DNA of 64,000 nucleotides from Marinobacterium stanieri (GCF_900155945.1 NZ_FTMN01000004.1:248001-312000), one strand, 5' to 3'. Numbered from the stretch's first letter, positions 42,986-52,174 are shown. The notes: generated by a model not told the origin, from the letters alone. A program made the numbers and translations.

Positions 42986-43530
42986 TCCACAGCCCCCTTA
43001 TAAAATACTGCTTTCTTAAGACTGCCCAGCATATTATTGAGGGCATGCAGGCTGAGCGAAATGGAAAATATAGGCAGTATTAACCAGGGCCATATTTTCT
43101 TAATACCGATCGTATTGGTTTTTTCCGAATACAGGAAATTGAATGTTTCGCCCTGAAACTCTTTTATATCAAAACCAACACCGGCAAAGGTCACCGGGTC
43201 CAGCCAGCGCCAGCACAATACCAGCACAGCAGCCGCAAAGGTCAGAATCATCAGGTCGGATAACAGCTGCATCCAGGCCTGGGTGCGCTTGCCCAGAAGG
43301 TCGACCAGCAACGTCACCGCTACAACCTGACGGCGCTTGAGCGCGACCGATGTTGCCAGGAATGTAGTCCAGACCATGGCGTAGATGGCCAGCTCATCCA
43401 CCCAGTAAATTGCCATGCCCAGGGAACGGCTGACAATGTTCAGCAAGATCAGCAAGGTGACTGCAGCCGCCATAACGGCCGCCAGTCCCATCTCAATGCG
43501 GACCAGCCGATCAGATATGAAATTCAACAT
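42982..43530 (-). CDS. dctQ: TRAP transporter small permease subunit, set 3
   Basis: A 182-residue DctQ-type protein with four hydrophobic segments (MGLAAVMAAAVTLLILLNIV at the N-terminus, then YWVDELAIYAMVWTTFLATS). It has an extra loop around residues 105-135 not seen in the other two small subunits. The ATG at 43530 is chosen over 43554, which adds a poor leader. It overlaps dctM by 4 bp. Confidence 0.83.
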   Translation of the reverse strand: MLNFISDRLVRIEMGLAAVMAAAVTLLILLNIVSRSLGMAIYWVDELAIYAMVWTTFLATSVALKRRQVVAVTLLVDLLGKRTQAWMQLLSDLMILTFAAAVLVLCWRWLDPVTFAGVGFDIKEFQGETFNFLYSEKTNTIGIKKIWPWLILPIFSISLSLHALNNMLGSLKKAVFYKGAVE

Positions 43531-43583
43531 CAGGTGTCCTCGCCCCACAGGCACAAGGGCCTGCGGGGTAATGGCTCAGAGGA

Positions 43584-44570
43584 TCAGCTGCCCTTGATCT
43601 CGGCAACCGCTTTTCTCAGTTTGGGCAGAGACGGTGCCTTTTCGGACCAGATTCCTTCCCACTCTGCGATAGCGTCAGCAAAGTCTTCCCTGGTTGCTTC
43701 ATGAATAGTGATATCCAGACCACGCAGCTCCTGCTCCTGTTTCTTCTCCAGGGCCTGGAAGTGGTCGATGACCGCATCCAGTTGAGCACGCATGCTGGTC
43801 TGCAGCAGTTTGCGGTCTTCCTTGCTCAGGTCTTTCCAGACGCGACCGGATACCACACCCACCATCGGGAACATCATATGGTTGGAGATCAGCATCTTGT
43901 CGGAGCGATCGTAGAATTTGAAGATCAGGATGGAGTCGAAGTCCATGTCGATGGCATCGATCTGACCGTTGGCCAGGGCATCGTATACGGCCGGCAGTGG
44001 CATCGGAGTCGGAGCAGCACCGGTTGCCTTGTAGAAATCACGGATCGGCTCGAACGGCGTAATGCGCAGTTTCTTGCCTTCCAGGTCAGACGGGCCTTCC
44101 AGTGTATCGCGGCTCATCACCTGACGCAGGCCGGCCATGCCGTAACCCACACCAACCAGACCGGCTTCAGACGGCAGCTGATTCAGCAGGTCAGTCGCGG
44201 CTTCAGACTTCAGCAGAGCGGCCGCCTGGTCAATGTTATCGACCAGGTAAGGCGCGTAAAGCGCACCAAAATCGGGCACACGGTTGGATATTTCAGCAAC
44301 GGTCAGGAACGCCATATCCAGCGCACCGGTCTGCAGCTGCTGCACCATCTGCGCTTCATTACCCAGCTGCTGAGACGGGAAGACAGCAATGCTGTGCTCA
44401 CCACCGGACTTCTGCTTCACATCTTCGGCAAAGGCTTCGGCAGCCTGGGTCCAGCGATGCGGCGGTGGTGTAATCAGGCCAAGGCGGAAATCCCGTGCCT
44501 GAGCCGGTACGGTCATCATCAGGGCCAGGCCGCCCGCCATTACGGACGTCATTAAGCGTTTCATCGACAT
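43584..44570 (-). CDS. dctP: TRAP substrate-binding protein, set 3
   Basis: A 328-residue periplasmic protein with signal peptide (MSMKRLMTSVMAGGLALMMT, cut at AQA-RD). It has the DctP-type features FPSQQLGNEAQMVQQLQTGA near residue 65 and SDLEGKKLRITPFEPIRDF, with Arg in the carboxylate-binding position. The start at 44570 has a GGAG site 6 bp upstream. It follows C23O copy 3 by 166 bp. It is unrelated at close range to the two iac-associated binding proteins. Confidence 0.87.
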   Translation of the reverse strand: MSMKRLMTSVMAGGLALMMTVPAQARDFRLGLITPPPHRWTQAAEAFAEDVKQKSGGEHSIAVFPSQQLGNEAQMVQQLQTGALDMAFLTVAEISNRVPDFGALYAPYLVDNIDQAAALLKSEAATDLLNQLPSEAGLVGVGYGMAGLRQVMSRDTLEGPSDLEGKKLRITPFEPIRDFYKATGAAPTPMPLPAVYDALANGQIDAIDMDFDSILIFKFYDRSDKMLISNHMMFPMVGVVSGRVWKDLSKEDRKLLQTSMRAQLDAVIDHFQALEKKQEQELRGLDITIHEATREDFADAIAEWEGIWSEKAPSLPKLRKAVAEIKGS

Positions 44571-44736
44571 GTCTAACTCCATTCTCTCTATTGTAATTTT
44601 TTAGCCACCGCCCCGGGCAAACGACAGGTGCTCACCGGGACGCTGGGATATGGACCCTGGGTTACCGATCAGATGCTGTACCGTCAGCGGTACTCAGCAA
44701 AGACCATGCCACCCAAGCCCATATTCGTAAACGAAA

Positions 44737-45660
44737 TCAGGTCAAGGCGGTCAGAAAGCGCTCGTTGAGCTGGCGATCATGGTAAAAGATGGCCTTGCCC
44801 AATTTGTCGGCATCCCAGGTGATTGGCTCATGATCCGGGTAGAAGTAGTCACCACCACAGAAAACTTCGTTGCGGTTCCCTGACGGATCAAAGAAATATA
44901 TCGTTTGACCGTGCGTAATACCATGCCGCGTAGGACCTATATCGATGGACGTATCGGTCATGGAGATAAGGTCACCGGCACGTAGCACGTCTTCCCAGGT
45001 TTCCAGGAAGAATGAAGCGTGGTGAAATTTGCCCGGCTCGGGGTGATCAATGAAGGCGATATCGTGCGCCTTCATGCTGGTGGTCAGGAACTGCGCCACA
45101 CGTTTGCCATCCGGCGTCATCACCTGTTCGCAGATATCGAAGCCCAGTACGTCACGGAACAGATCCAGCGTTTTGTCCAGATCAGGTCCGTACAGCAGGC
45201 AGTGATCAAAGCGCTGTGCCTTCATGCCCTTGAGGTCACGGGGCCAGGCTTCCGGGTTGTGATTACCGATGCCGTAGCGACCGGTCTGCTCTTTATCGGC
45301 ATAAAGCTCAAAAGCATGCCCGGTGGGTGCCTGAAAGCGGATACGGCGACCACAGCCTTCAAGCTCCCCGGCTGCAACCTGCTCCACTTCACAGCCATGC
45401 TCGACCAGCTCACCGTGGAGCTGTTCCAGCGTCGCTTCGTTGAGTACCTTGAACCCCATGAAGTCCATACCGGGCTGGTCAGCTTCGCGCAGGACGACCG
45501 AGAAGCGGTCGACTTCCGTCCAGCCCTTGAGGTAGACGCGGCCTTGAGCGTCGCGGCCGACCTCAATCAGACCCATCAGGTCACGGTAGTGAAGCAGTGC
45601 TTCGTCGATATCCAGAACACGAATCTGAACGTGTCCCGGGCGCATTACACCTTTTTTCAT
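44737..45660 (-). CDS. dmpB: Catechol 2,3-dioxygenase, copy 3 (anthranilate operon)
   Basis: A 307-residue extradiol dioxygenase with intact His153, His214 and Glu265. It lies between antC and the TRAP genes, so cleavage of the catechol made from anthranilate is built into the same operon. Residues 178-307 are identical to copies 1 and 4, but the DNA differs at many silent positions, so this is not a very recent copy. Residues 1-100 differ by many substitutions (for example [15 protein letters not shown]). AATAACAACAA lies 14-24 nt before the start. Confidence 0.95.
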   Translation of the reverse strand: MKKGVMRPGHVQIRVLDIDEALLHYRDLMGLIEVGRDAQGRVYLKGWTEVDRFSVVLREADQPGMDFMGFKVLNEATLEQLHGELVEHGCEVEQVAAGELEGCGRRIRFQAPTGHAFELYADKEQTGRYGIGNHNPEAWPRDLKGMKAQRFDHCLLYGPDLDKTLDLFRDVLGFDICEQVMTPDGKRVAQFLTTSMKAHDIAFIDHPEPGKFHHASFFLETWEDVLRAGDLISMTDTSIDIGPTRHGITHGQTIYFFDPSGNRNEVFCGGDYFYPDHEPITWDADKLGKAIFYHDRQLNERFLTALT

Positions 45661-45673
45661 TGTGCTGATCTCT

Positions 45674-45684
45674 TTGTTGTTATT
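45674..45684 (-). promoter_or_regulatory. AAnAAnAA motifs before C23O copy 3
   Basis: AATAACAACAA on the minus strand, 14-24 nt before the start codon. Two overlapping AAnAAnAA matches. Confidence 0.45.
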
Positions 45685-45714
45685 GTGTTGGGTTACTGCT
45701 CAGCTGTTGTTGGC

Positions 45715-46734
45715 TCAGCTGGCAGAGAACTTTTCAAAGTAGATACTGGCGTTTTCCATCTGGCGCTGATCGAGCCAGTTTTTCACCGCCTCAACCATCG
45801 GCGGCGGGCCGCAAAGATAGGCATCCACCCCGCCGGCGTTGAAATGCTGCTCTTCAAACAGGTCGGTCACCACACCTTCCGGACCCTGCCAGCTCTCATC
45901 AGGCTGCATCACGATGCTGTGGTAAGTGAAACCGGGAATCGCCTGCTGATAGCGGTCCAGACGTTCCAGCTCGCAGAGGTCTTCCGGTTTGGTGACGCCG
46001 TAGAACAGGTTGACCGGCTGATCGATACGGCTCGGATCGGATTCCATCTGGTCCAGCATGCCAAGAAATGCAGCCAGGCCGGTGCCGCCAGCGACCAGAA
46101 TCAGCGGACGTTTAACCTGCTGCAGATAAAAGGCCCCCAGAGGTGCCTTGAGACGAATGCTGTCACCAGACTGGGCACGATCACGCAGGTAATTGCTCAT
46201 CACCCCATCCGGCAATAAACGAATCAGCAGCTGCAGCTGATTGTTTTCGTTGGGCTGACAGGCAAAGGAATAGGAGCGCCACTCATCGGTACCGGGCACC
46301 TGCACATGGGCATACTGGCCCGGCAGGAAGTCCAGCTGCCCTTCACGACCACTGGCATCCAGGTGCAGGGTTGCGGTGGAGTCGGACAGGACTTCGACCC
46401 GGGTTACCACGGCCTCGACCTCTTCAGGTCCGGCACTGGTACAGAGGGAAGAATCAAAGTCGAAACGAACAGCACAGTCACTTTCGACACGCATCTGGCA
46501 GGCCAGAATACCGCCCTTCTCCAGATCGTCTTCGCTCAGCGCATCTTCGTCGACATACTCAAGATCATACTGGCCGGACTGGCAGGTGCCTTTACAGGAG
46601 GCACAAACACCTTCGCGACAGTCAACCGGCAGCGTGAGGCCGTGGCGCAGAGCCGCGTCCATCAGGACTTCACCCGGATTAATGCCGATGAAGTGGGTGC
46701 GTCCATCGCTGAAGTTCAGTGCTACCTTATGCAT
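45715..46734 (-). CDS. antC: Anthranilate 1,2-dioxygenase reductase
   Basis: A 339-residue BenC/AntC-type reductase. The N-terminal 2Fe-2S domain has CREGVCASCKGTC and a fourth Cys in LACQMRVESD; the FAD domain has WRSYSFACQP near residue 155; the NAD domain has LILVAGGTGLAAFLG and AYLCGPPPMVEAV. It transfers electrons from NADH to AntAB. The start MHKVALNF matches BenC-type N-termini; an ATG four codons earlier is possible. AntC and BenC (59712) in this window are clear paralogues. Confidence 0.87.
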   Translation of the reverse strand: MHKVALNFSDGRTHFIGINPGEVLMDAALRHGLTLPVDCREGVCASCKGTCQSGQYDLEYVDEDALSEDDLEKGGILACQMRVESDCAVRFDFDSSLCTSAGPEEVEAVVTRVEVLSDSTATLHLDASGREGQLDFLPGQYAHVQVPGTDEWRSYSFACQPNENNQLQLLIRLLPDGVMSNYLRDRAQSGDSIRLKAPLGAFYLQQVKRPLILVAGGTGLAAFLGMLDQMESDPSRIDQPVNLFYGVTKPEDLCELERLDRYQQAIPGFTYHSIVMQPDESWQGPEGVVTDLFEEQHFNAGGVDAYLCGPPPMVEAVKNWLDQRQMENASIYFEKFSAS

Positions 46735-46777
46735 ACTACTCACCATTGCTCACTCATAAACGAGCACCCGAAGGTGC

Positions 46778-47266
46778 TCAGACGTGGTAGAAATCCAGCA
46801 CATGGCGGATCTTGTCGTTCAGCACGATGGCGCGCTTGCTCATGATCTTCCAGCTGTCACCCTCTTCCCGCAGCAGGTACTCGGCCCAGCCGAAAAAGCA
46901 TTCAGCTTCACCAAAACGGAAGAAGTGCGTAGCCCAGTTGGCTTTCACCTGCCACAGACCGTCATCCTGCTGCTCCGCCTGAACGTTATCGATCAGGTGC
47001 ATGGTGCGCGGCATGGGTGTACAGGCAGCACTCTTGCCGGTGCGGATGCGGAATACACGGTCTTCAAGGCCGGCACGGGTCGGGTAATAGATCAGCGACA
47101 TCTCGCGCTTGGGGTTGGTGGTGTACACATGCTCGCTGTCCCATTGCGGAATATGAAACATGGACTCAGGGTCAAACATGTCGAGATATTCATCCCACTG
47201 CTGACGGTCGCAGTACTCGGACGCACGGTACAGAAACTGTTCGATGCTCTGGATAGTGTTGCTCAT
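46778..47266 (-). CDS. antB: Anthranilate 1,2-dioxygenase small subunit
   Basis: A 162-residue dioxygenase beta subunit with SEYCDRQQWDEYLDMFDPES near residue 16, REMSLIYYPTRAGLEDRVFR near residue 55 and the terminal DKIRHVLDFYHV. The WATHFFRFGEAECFFGWAEY stretch is more AntB-like than BenB-like. It starts 3 bp after the antA stop, with a strong GGAGGG site. Confidence 0.87.
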   Translation of the reverse strand: MSNTIQSIEQFLYRASEYCDRQQWDEYLDMFDPESMFHIPQWDSEHVYTTNPKREMSLIYYPTRAGLEDRVFRIRTGKSAACTPMPRTMHLIDNVQAEQQDDGLWQVKANWATHFFRFGEAECFFGWAEYLLREEGDSWKIMSKRAIVLNDKIRHVLDFYHV

Positions 47267-47269
47267 GGT

Positions 47270-48655
47270 TTAACCCTCCTTCTTCGCTTTGGCTGCCAGA
47301 CCTTCCAGCAGGTAGCGCTGCCAGGTGGAGTGCTGGTTTACATACAGGCCTTCCTGGGTAAATTCGGTACCGGTTATCACCGGCTCGATATCCAGCGCCC
47401 GGGTGTTGGCGGTGGGGCCGTACGACCAGTTTTCGCAGCCGCGGGAGATGTCATTCCAGCGCTCGGCACGTCCTTCAAAGCCTTTCTGGGCTTCACGGAA
47501 TTCCACCAGATCATCCGGGGTCCCCATGCCGGATACGTTGAAGAAGTCTTCAAACTGGCGGATACGGTTTTCACGGTCGGCGTCAGATTCGCCCTTCACG
47601 CCCAGGCAGAAGCTGTGCACTTCGGTCTTGTTCCAGGCCACCGGTCGCACTACACGCAACTGGGAGCTGATCTGGTCCATGAAGAACAGGCTGGGATAGA
47701 TATTCAGATTGCGCAGACGGTGCATCATCCACTCGGCACGCTCCTGGCCATACTCTTCAATCAGACGCGGCATAACGGAGGCATAGCCCGGACGCACTTC
47801 AGGGTTCGGCATGTCACTGAACAGGATGGTGTGGCCGTTCTTGAAGGCAAACCAGCCATCATCGGTTTCCTTGTCACCGGCACCGAGCTTGCTGTAGTCC
47901 AGGGTCTTGCTGGCACCACCAGCCTTGGCTGCATCCTGCTGCTGACGATGCTGCACGGTGGCTACGTAGTTATAGTGGACGGTGCTGACGTGATAGCCAT
48001 CGAGGCCATTTTCGTTCTGCAGCTTCCAGTTGCCGTCGAAGGTATAGGAGGAGGAGCCCGGCAGGACTTCCAGCTCGCCTGTGGGTGACTGGGCTGCCAT
48101 CATGTCAAACGCGATTTTGGCGTCGCCAAGAAACTCTTCCAGTGACTGGGTGCACTCGGTGTTCAGGTTGATGAACACAAAGCCCTTATAGCTGCTGACC
48201 AGCGCCTTGCGCAGGCCACGAGTCGATTTGTCGAAGTCAGCCGGATATTCATCAGGTGCCTTCACCTTCACCAGCTTGCCATCGGTCTTGTAGCACCAGG
48301 CATGGAACGGGCAGGTAAAGGTAGACTGGTTACCCTTGCACACACGGGTCAGGGTTGCGCCACGGTGCTGGCAGGCATTCAGCAGTGCATTGATCTCACC
48401 CTTGGCATCGCGGGTGATGATCATCGGCTGGCGACCCGCCTGCATGGTGAAGAAATCATGCTTGTTGGCGATCTGGCTTTCGTGACAGGCATAGATCCAG
48501 GTGTTCTCGAAAATCAGTTCCATTTCGAGATCGAACAATTCAGGGTCGGTAAAGACTTCACGGGCAACCTTGAACGTCTTCTCTTCTGGGCGGAAGTTGA
48601 GGGCGCCCTCAACTTGCTGACGCCAGGCTTCGAGGGGCTTATTATTCAGGCTCAT
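47270..48655 (-). CDS. antA: Anthranilate 1,2-dioxygenase large subunit
   Basis: A 461-residue Rieske oxygenase. The Rieske ligands are Cys95/His97 (ACQHRGATLTR) and Cys115/His118 (TCPFHAWCYK); the iron site is in NENGLDGYHVSTVHYNYV. It resembles AntA rather than BenA: WIYACHESQI, FHAWCYK, VSTVHYNYVATVQHRQQ and GLYVNQHSTWQRY. The clearly BenA-like gene at 61298 gives a direct contrast. The operon has no cis-diol dehydrogenase, as expected, because the anthranilate diol loses ammonia and CO2 spontaneously to catechol. Confidence 0.9.
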   Translation of the reverse strand: MSLNNKPLEAWRQQVEGALNFRPEEKTFKVAREVFTDPELFDLEMELIFENTWIYACHESQIANKHDFFTMQAGRQPMIITRDAKGEINALLNACQHRGATLTRVCKGNQSTFTCPFHAWCYKTDGKLVKVKAPDEYPADFDKSTRGLRKALVSSYKGFVFINLNTECTQSLEEFLGDAKIAFDMMAAQSPTGELEVLPGSSSYTFDGNWKLQNENGLDGYHVSTVHYNYVATVQHRQQQDAAKAGGASKTLDYSKLGAGDKETDDGWFAFKNGHTILFSDMPNPEVRPGYASVMPRLIEEYGQERAEWMMHRLRNLNIYPSLFFMDQISSQLRVVRPVAWNKTEVHSFCLGVKGESDADRENRIRQFEDFFNVSGMGTPDDLVEFREAQKGFEGRAERWNDISRGCENWSYGPTANTRALDIEPVITGTEFTQEGLYVNQHSTWQRYLLEGLAAKAKKEG

Positions 48656-48741
48656 TTCAGGTCTCCATTAGGTGGCATCCAGGCCGTTCGACCGGCTGCT
48701 CTCTTGGTTACCCCCATAAAACCAAAGCTTGATCCCCATCA

Positions 48742-48777
48742 GCTATCCGCTTTTTTTTGATTTGCTATCCGCTTTTT
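48742..48777 (-). promoter_or_regulatory. Direct-repeat activator site upstream of antA
   Basis: A 14-bp direct repeat, GCTATCCGCTTTTT on the plus strand at 48742 and 48764 (22-bp period), reads AAAAAGCGGATAGC toward antA. It contains the GGATA half of XylS-type boxes. The likely ligand is the divergent AraC protein at 48911. Confidence 0.6.
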
Positions 48778-48910
48778 CACTGATCGAAATCATTTCAGCT
48801 GCATGACAACAAGTAATTGACATATGACGTCAGTCAGGCTAATTTCGAGAAGCCCCCTTGACCGATAACTGGCTAATCATGAATAAAACCAATAATTAAA
48901 AAGTGATCTC

Positions 48911-49921
48911 ATGATGATACACACCGATATCCAGAACGAAGGGTCACCCCCTAACAAATTAATGGCAGATACTCACAATACACGCGATGCCATATCCTGG
49001 ATGTCCAATATATGTGGGCCACATGACCTGACGGTTGAAGATGCAAAAAAAATGCATTTCAGACATGTAGGCAATATTCTTAACTCAACGTCTACCGCTA
49101 TCGGTTATATTGAATATGGCACTGATGTAACCGTAAATGTCGAGGATTTGAGTAACAGCTACAGTATCAGCTTACCCCTGAGCGGCTACCAGGAACTGAG
49201 CTATAAGGACGGCAACGTACAGTCCAATATCACCAGCGGTGTCATCATCTCCCCGGCCGAACCCTACGAACTGAATATCAGCGGTAACTGTCGTAAAACC
49301 CTGGTTCGTATTTCCCGCCAGGCCATGGAAGTTGGCCTCGAATCCCTGACTGGCAAAAAAACTGATAAGCCACTGATATTTCAGGCAAATATGGATGCAT
49401 CTGTGGGCTCATCCAGCGCCTGGTGGCGCACCGTCAGGTATATCGAAAGCGAGCTTTCAAACACCGATAGCCTGTACAACAGCCCCGCGTTCATACGGGA
49501 TATAGAACAAGCACTTATCAAAGGCCTGCTGACATCCCAGCCTCACAACTACTCTGAGGATGTAAAGCGAGCACTTAATAACAACCTGCCCTCCTACCTT
49601 GTCAAAACAATCGACTATCTGCGCGAAAATGCCAAAAATGAAATTCACATGGATGATGTTGAATGGATTTCAGGCGTTTCCAAAAACAAGCTCTACTCCG
49701 ACTTTAAACGCTATATTGGCGTCCCGCCCACTGCCTATTTAAAGCGCATCCGTATGGAGGGTGTTCGAGGGGATATCATTAAATCTCAGGGTGCGGAAAG
49801 TATTTCCACTCTGGCTTTTAACTGGGGCTTTACTCATTTAGGCCGTTTCTCCACCGAATACAAAAAGATATTCGGTGAAACACCTTCAGATACATTGAAT
49901 AAAGCCAAGTTAAATATTTAA
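48911..49921 (+). CDS. antR: AraC/XylS-family activator, AntR-like
   Basis: A 336-residue regulator with an N-terminal ligand domain (NSYSISLPLSGYQELSYKDG near residue 75) and a C-terminal double helix-turn-helix (HMDDVEWISGVSKNKLYSDF, then STLAFNWGFTHLGRFSTEYK and FGETPSDTLN). It is divergent from antA over a 255-bp region with the 14-bp direct repeat. Base composition is visibly more AT-rich than the neighbouring dioxygenase genes, hinting at a separate history. AntR is inferred from position. Confidence 0.82.
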   Translation: MMIHTDIQNEGSPPNKLMADTHNTRDAISWMSNICGPHDLTVEDAKKMHFRHVGNILNSTSTAIGYIEYGTDVTVNVEDLSNSYSISLPLSGYQELSYKDGNVQSNITSGVIISPAEPYELNISGNCRKTLVRISRQAMEVGLESLTGKKTDKPLIFQANMDASVGSSSAWWRTVRYIESELSNTDSLYNSPAFIRDIEQALIKGLLTSQPHNYSEDVKRALNNNLPSYLVKTIDYLRENAKNEIHMDDVEWISGVSKNKLYSDFKRYIGVPPTAYLKRIRMEGVRGDIIKSQGAESISTLAFNWGFTHLGRFSTEYKKIFGETPSDTLNKAKLNI

Positions 49922-49966
49922 CCGCCCGTTTTAAACCGCTTTATATGCACTTGTTCAGTGCATAAT

Positions 49967-49991
49967 AAAAAGCCCCGCTTCATAGCGGGGC
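49967..49991 (-). terminator. Intrinsic terminator of the lower meta-pathway operon
   Basis: A perfect 8-bp stem (49972-49979 with 49984-49991), followed on the minus strand by TTTTTATTAT. It lies 46 bp after the dmpI stop and between that operon and convergent antR. Confidence 0.88.
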
Positions 49992-50037
49992 AAAGAGACT
50001 ACAACAATGGGTAGAAACACAACTTAAGGGAGTAAGG

Positions 50038-50229
50038 CTAACGCCCTAATTTCTTGGCGGACTGGCCGCCGATGCCAAAGTGTTGCTTGGGCATCTCATC
50101 AATCAGTACGCGCACACTCTCCTCAGGCGCATCCAGTGAACGCGCAATAGCCTGAGTCACTTCCTTGATCAGGGTTTCCTTCTGCTCGTCCGAGCGCCCT
50201 TCCATGATGTGCAGTTGTGCAATCGGCAT
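50038..50229 (-). CDS. dmpI: 4-oxalocrotonate tautomerase
   Basis: A 63-residue tautomerase (62 after Met removal, the family's exact size). Catalytic Pro1 is present after the initiator Met ([12 protein letters not shown]) with Arg11 in EGR and a second arginine in VRVLIDEMP. It isomerises 2-hydroxymuconate to 2-oxohex-3-enedioate in the meta-pathway. It is last in the lower operon; a 10-bp-stem hairpin lies before it and a terminator after it. Confidence 0.95.
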   Translation of the reverse strand: MPIAQLHIMEGRSDEQKETLIKEVTQAIARSLDAPEESVRVLIDEMPKQHFGIGGQSAKKLGR

Positions 50230-50267
50230 GGCATGCCTCCTTCGCAGACGGTTAAAAACGGATTGAA

Positions 50268-50302
50268 GCCGCTGAGCCGGTTATATCGCAGTGCTCAGCG
50301 GC
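50268..50302 (-). other. Strong intercistronic hairpin between dmpH and dmpI
   Basis: GCCGCTGAGC pairs perfectly with GCTCAGCGGC (10 bp, 15-nt loop). No adjacent U-tract follows on the minus strand; TTTTT comes only about 9 nt later. It may attenuate or stabilise the dmpI end of the message. Confidence 0.5.
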
Positions 50303-50325
50303 ATAGCCAGGTTTTCGACTGTCTG

Positions 50326-51132
50326 TCAGACGAACTTGCCGCTCAGTGTGCCCAGGCCCTGGTAACGCACAGTGAAGGCGTCGCCCTTGTTCACTTGTAC
50401 CGCAGCGGTGATAGCACCGATCATGATGAAGGAGCCTGCCGGCAGGCTTTCGCCGCGCTCGCCCATCATATTCGCCAGCATGGCCACAGAGGCCGCCGGG
50501 TGACCCAGCACAGCTGCGCCGGCACCGGTCTGTACCACTTCGCCATTGATCTCCATGACCACACCCAGGTTCTTCAGGTCCAGATCAGCAACATCAGCCA
50601 TCTGACCGCCTGTCATGAAGCGGGTTGAAGAGGAGTTATCCGCGATCACGCTCTTGAGATCGAACTTGAAGTCCTTGTAGCGGGAGTCGATCACTTCCAC
50701 TGCCGGCATGACGAAATCTGTGGCACGTAGAACATCACCAATGTGCACGCCCGGGCCTTTCAGTTCGTCTTTAAGTACGAACGCCAGCTCGGCTTCAATC
50801 TTCGGGTGGATCAGCTCGTCGAACTCGAACTCGCCGCCCTCAGGTACACTGAAGTAATCAGCCAGAAAGCCGTAGCAGGGCTGCTCAACCCCCATCTGCG
50901 CCATCTTGGCCCAGGAGGTCAGGCCCATCTTCATGCCAACGATTTTGTGACCACGCTCTTCCTTGCGGCGTCGGATCTCCCACTGGATATCAAAGGCATC
51001 CTTGTAGGTCATCTGCGGGAAGTCGTCGGTGATTTTGGTGATCTCGTAGGCTTCCAGTTCGGCGTTTTCGCAGTGGATCGCCAGCTCTTCAATCTGCGAT
51101 TGGGTCAGCTTGTTTTCGTATGCTTCAGCCAT
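50326..51132 (-). CDS. dmpH: 4-oxalocrotonate decarboxylase
   Basis: A 268-residue enzyme of the hydratase/decarboxylase family. It has HKIVGMKMGLTSWAKMAQMG near residue 62, the metal-binding acidic cluster KIEAELAFVL near residue 110 and PAVEVIDSRYKDF near residue 145. It converts 2-oxohex-3-enedioate to 2-hydroxypenta-2,4-dienoate and works in a complex with DmpE. Its start overlaps the dmpG stop by one base. DmpE at 53356 is its paralogue. Confidence 0.93.
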   Translation of the reverse strand: MAEAYENKLTQSQIEELAIHCENAELEAYEITKITDDFPQMTYKDAFDIQWEIRRRKEERGHKIVGMKMGLTSWAKMAQMGVEQPCYGFLADYFSVPEGGEFEFDELIHPKIEAELAFVLKDELKGPGVHIGDVLRATDFVMPAVEVIDSRYKDFKFDLKSVIADNSSSTRFMTGGQMADVADLDLKNLGVVMEINGEVVQTGAGAAVLGHPAASVAMLANMMGERGESLPAGSFIMIGAITAAVQVNKGDAFTVRYQGLGTLSGKFV

Positions 51133-52160
51133 TAGATCAGCCCCTTTTCTTTCGCCATGGTCAGTGCCAGGTCTTCAATCATGTCTTCCTGACCACCCAC
51201 GGTACCGCGGCGACCAAGCTCTACCAGAATGTCACGGGCCTGAATGCCGTACTTCTTCTCCGCGCGCTGGGCAAACAGCAGGAAGGAGGAGTAAACACCG
51301 GCATAGCCCAGCGTCAGTGCATCACGGTCAACGCGGATCGGCTGATCCATCATCGGCACGACGCGGTCTTCGGCCACATCCATGATCTTGTACAGATCGA
51401 CACCGCTCTCGACACCCATGCGGTCCAGCACGGCGCAGAAAACTTCCAGCGGCGTGTTGCCGGCACCGGCGCCCAGGCCTGCAACCGAGCCATCGATGCG
51501 TGAAGCACCCGCTTCAATCGCAGCGAGAGAGTTGGCAATGGCCATACCCATGTTGTGGTGACCATGGAAACCGATCTCGACGCTGCTCGGCAGCTCAGCA
51601 CGCAGCAGGCCGATTTTGGCAGTCACCTCGTCCGGCAGCATGTATCCGGCAGAGTCGGTGGCGTAGATGCAGTTGGCACCGTAGTTCACCATCAGCTTCG
51701 CCTGCTCCAGGATCTTCTCCGGGCTGACCATGTGCGCCATCATCAGGAAGCCGACAGTGTCCATTTCCATCTTGGCGGCCATGCCGATGTGCTGCTCGGA
51801 TACATCAGCCTCGGTGCAGTGAGTAGCCACACGGATAGTAGAAACACCACAATCACGGGCCATTTTCAGGTGATCGACGGTACCAATACCCGGCAACAGC
51901 AGTGCGGAGACCTTGGCGTTTTTCATTTTCGGCACAACCGCGTTGAGGTATTCCTCATCGGTGTGCGCCGGGAAACCGTAGTTCACGGATGCACCGCCCA
52001 GACCGTCACCGTGGGTGACTTCGATCAGCGGCATACCCGCTTCGTCCATACCGGTCGCGATGTTAACCATCTCGTCCAGGCTGATCTGGTGACGCTTGGC
52101 ATGCATGCCGTCACGCAGAGACATATCGTGCAGCGTGACTTTCTTACCGTTCAGGTTCAT
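51132..52160 (-). CDS. dmpG: 4-hydroxy-2-oxovalerate aldolase
   Basis: A 342-residue DRE-TIM metallolyase-type aldolase. It has the metal/substrate motif [16 protein letters not shown] at residues 10-25, THGDGLGG near residue 50 and [10 protein letters not shown] near residue 200. It splits 4-hydroxy-2-oxovalerate to pyruvate and acetaldehyde and channels acetaldehyde to DmpF through a tunnel. It follows dmpF by 14 bp and overlaps dmpH by one base. Confidence 0.95.
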   Translation of the reverse strand: MNLNGKKVTLHDMSLRDGMHAKRHQISLDEMVNIATGMDEAGMPLIEVTHGDGLGGASVNYGFPAHTDEEYLNAVVPKMKNAKVSALLLPGIGTVDHLKMARDCGVSTIRVATHCTEADVSEQHIGMAAKMEMDTVGFLMMAHMVSPEKILEQAKLMVNYGANCIYATDSAGYMLPDEVTAKIGLLRAELPSSVEIGFHGHHNMGMAIANSLAAIEAGASRIDGSVAGLGAGAGNTPLEVFCAVLDRMGVESGVDLYKIMDVAEDRVVPMMDQPIRVDRDALTLGYAGVYSSFLLFAQRAEKKYGIQARDILVELGRRGTVGGQEDMIEDLALTMAKEKGLI

Positions 52161-52174
52161 ATCGTAATCCTCCG

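Noticed and set aside
47270-48655. Second benzoate dioxygenase instead of anthranilate dioxygenase
   Set aside because: Signature segments (FHAWCYK, YNYVATVQHRQQ, GLYVNQHSTWQRY) fit AntA, the operon lacks a diol dehydrogenase, and a clear BenA is present at 61298.
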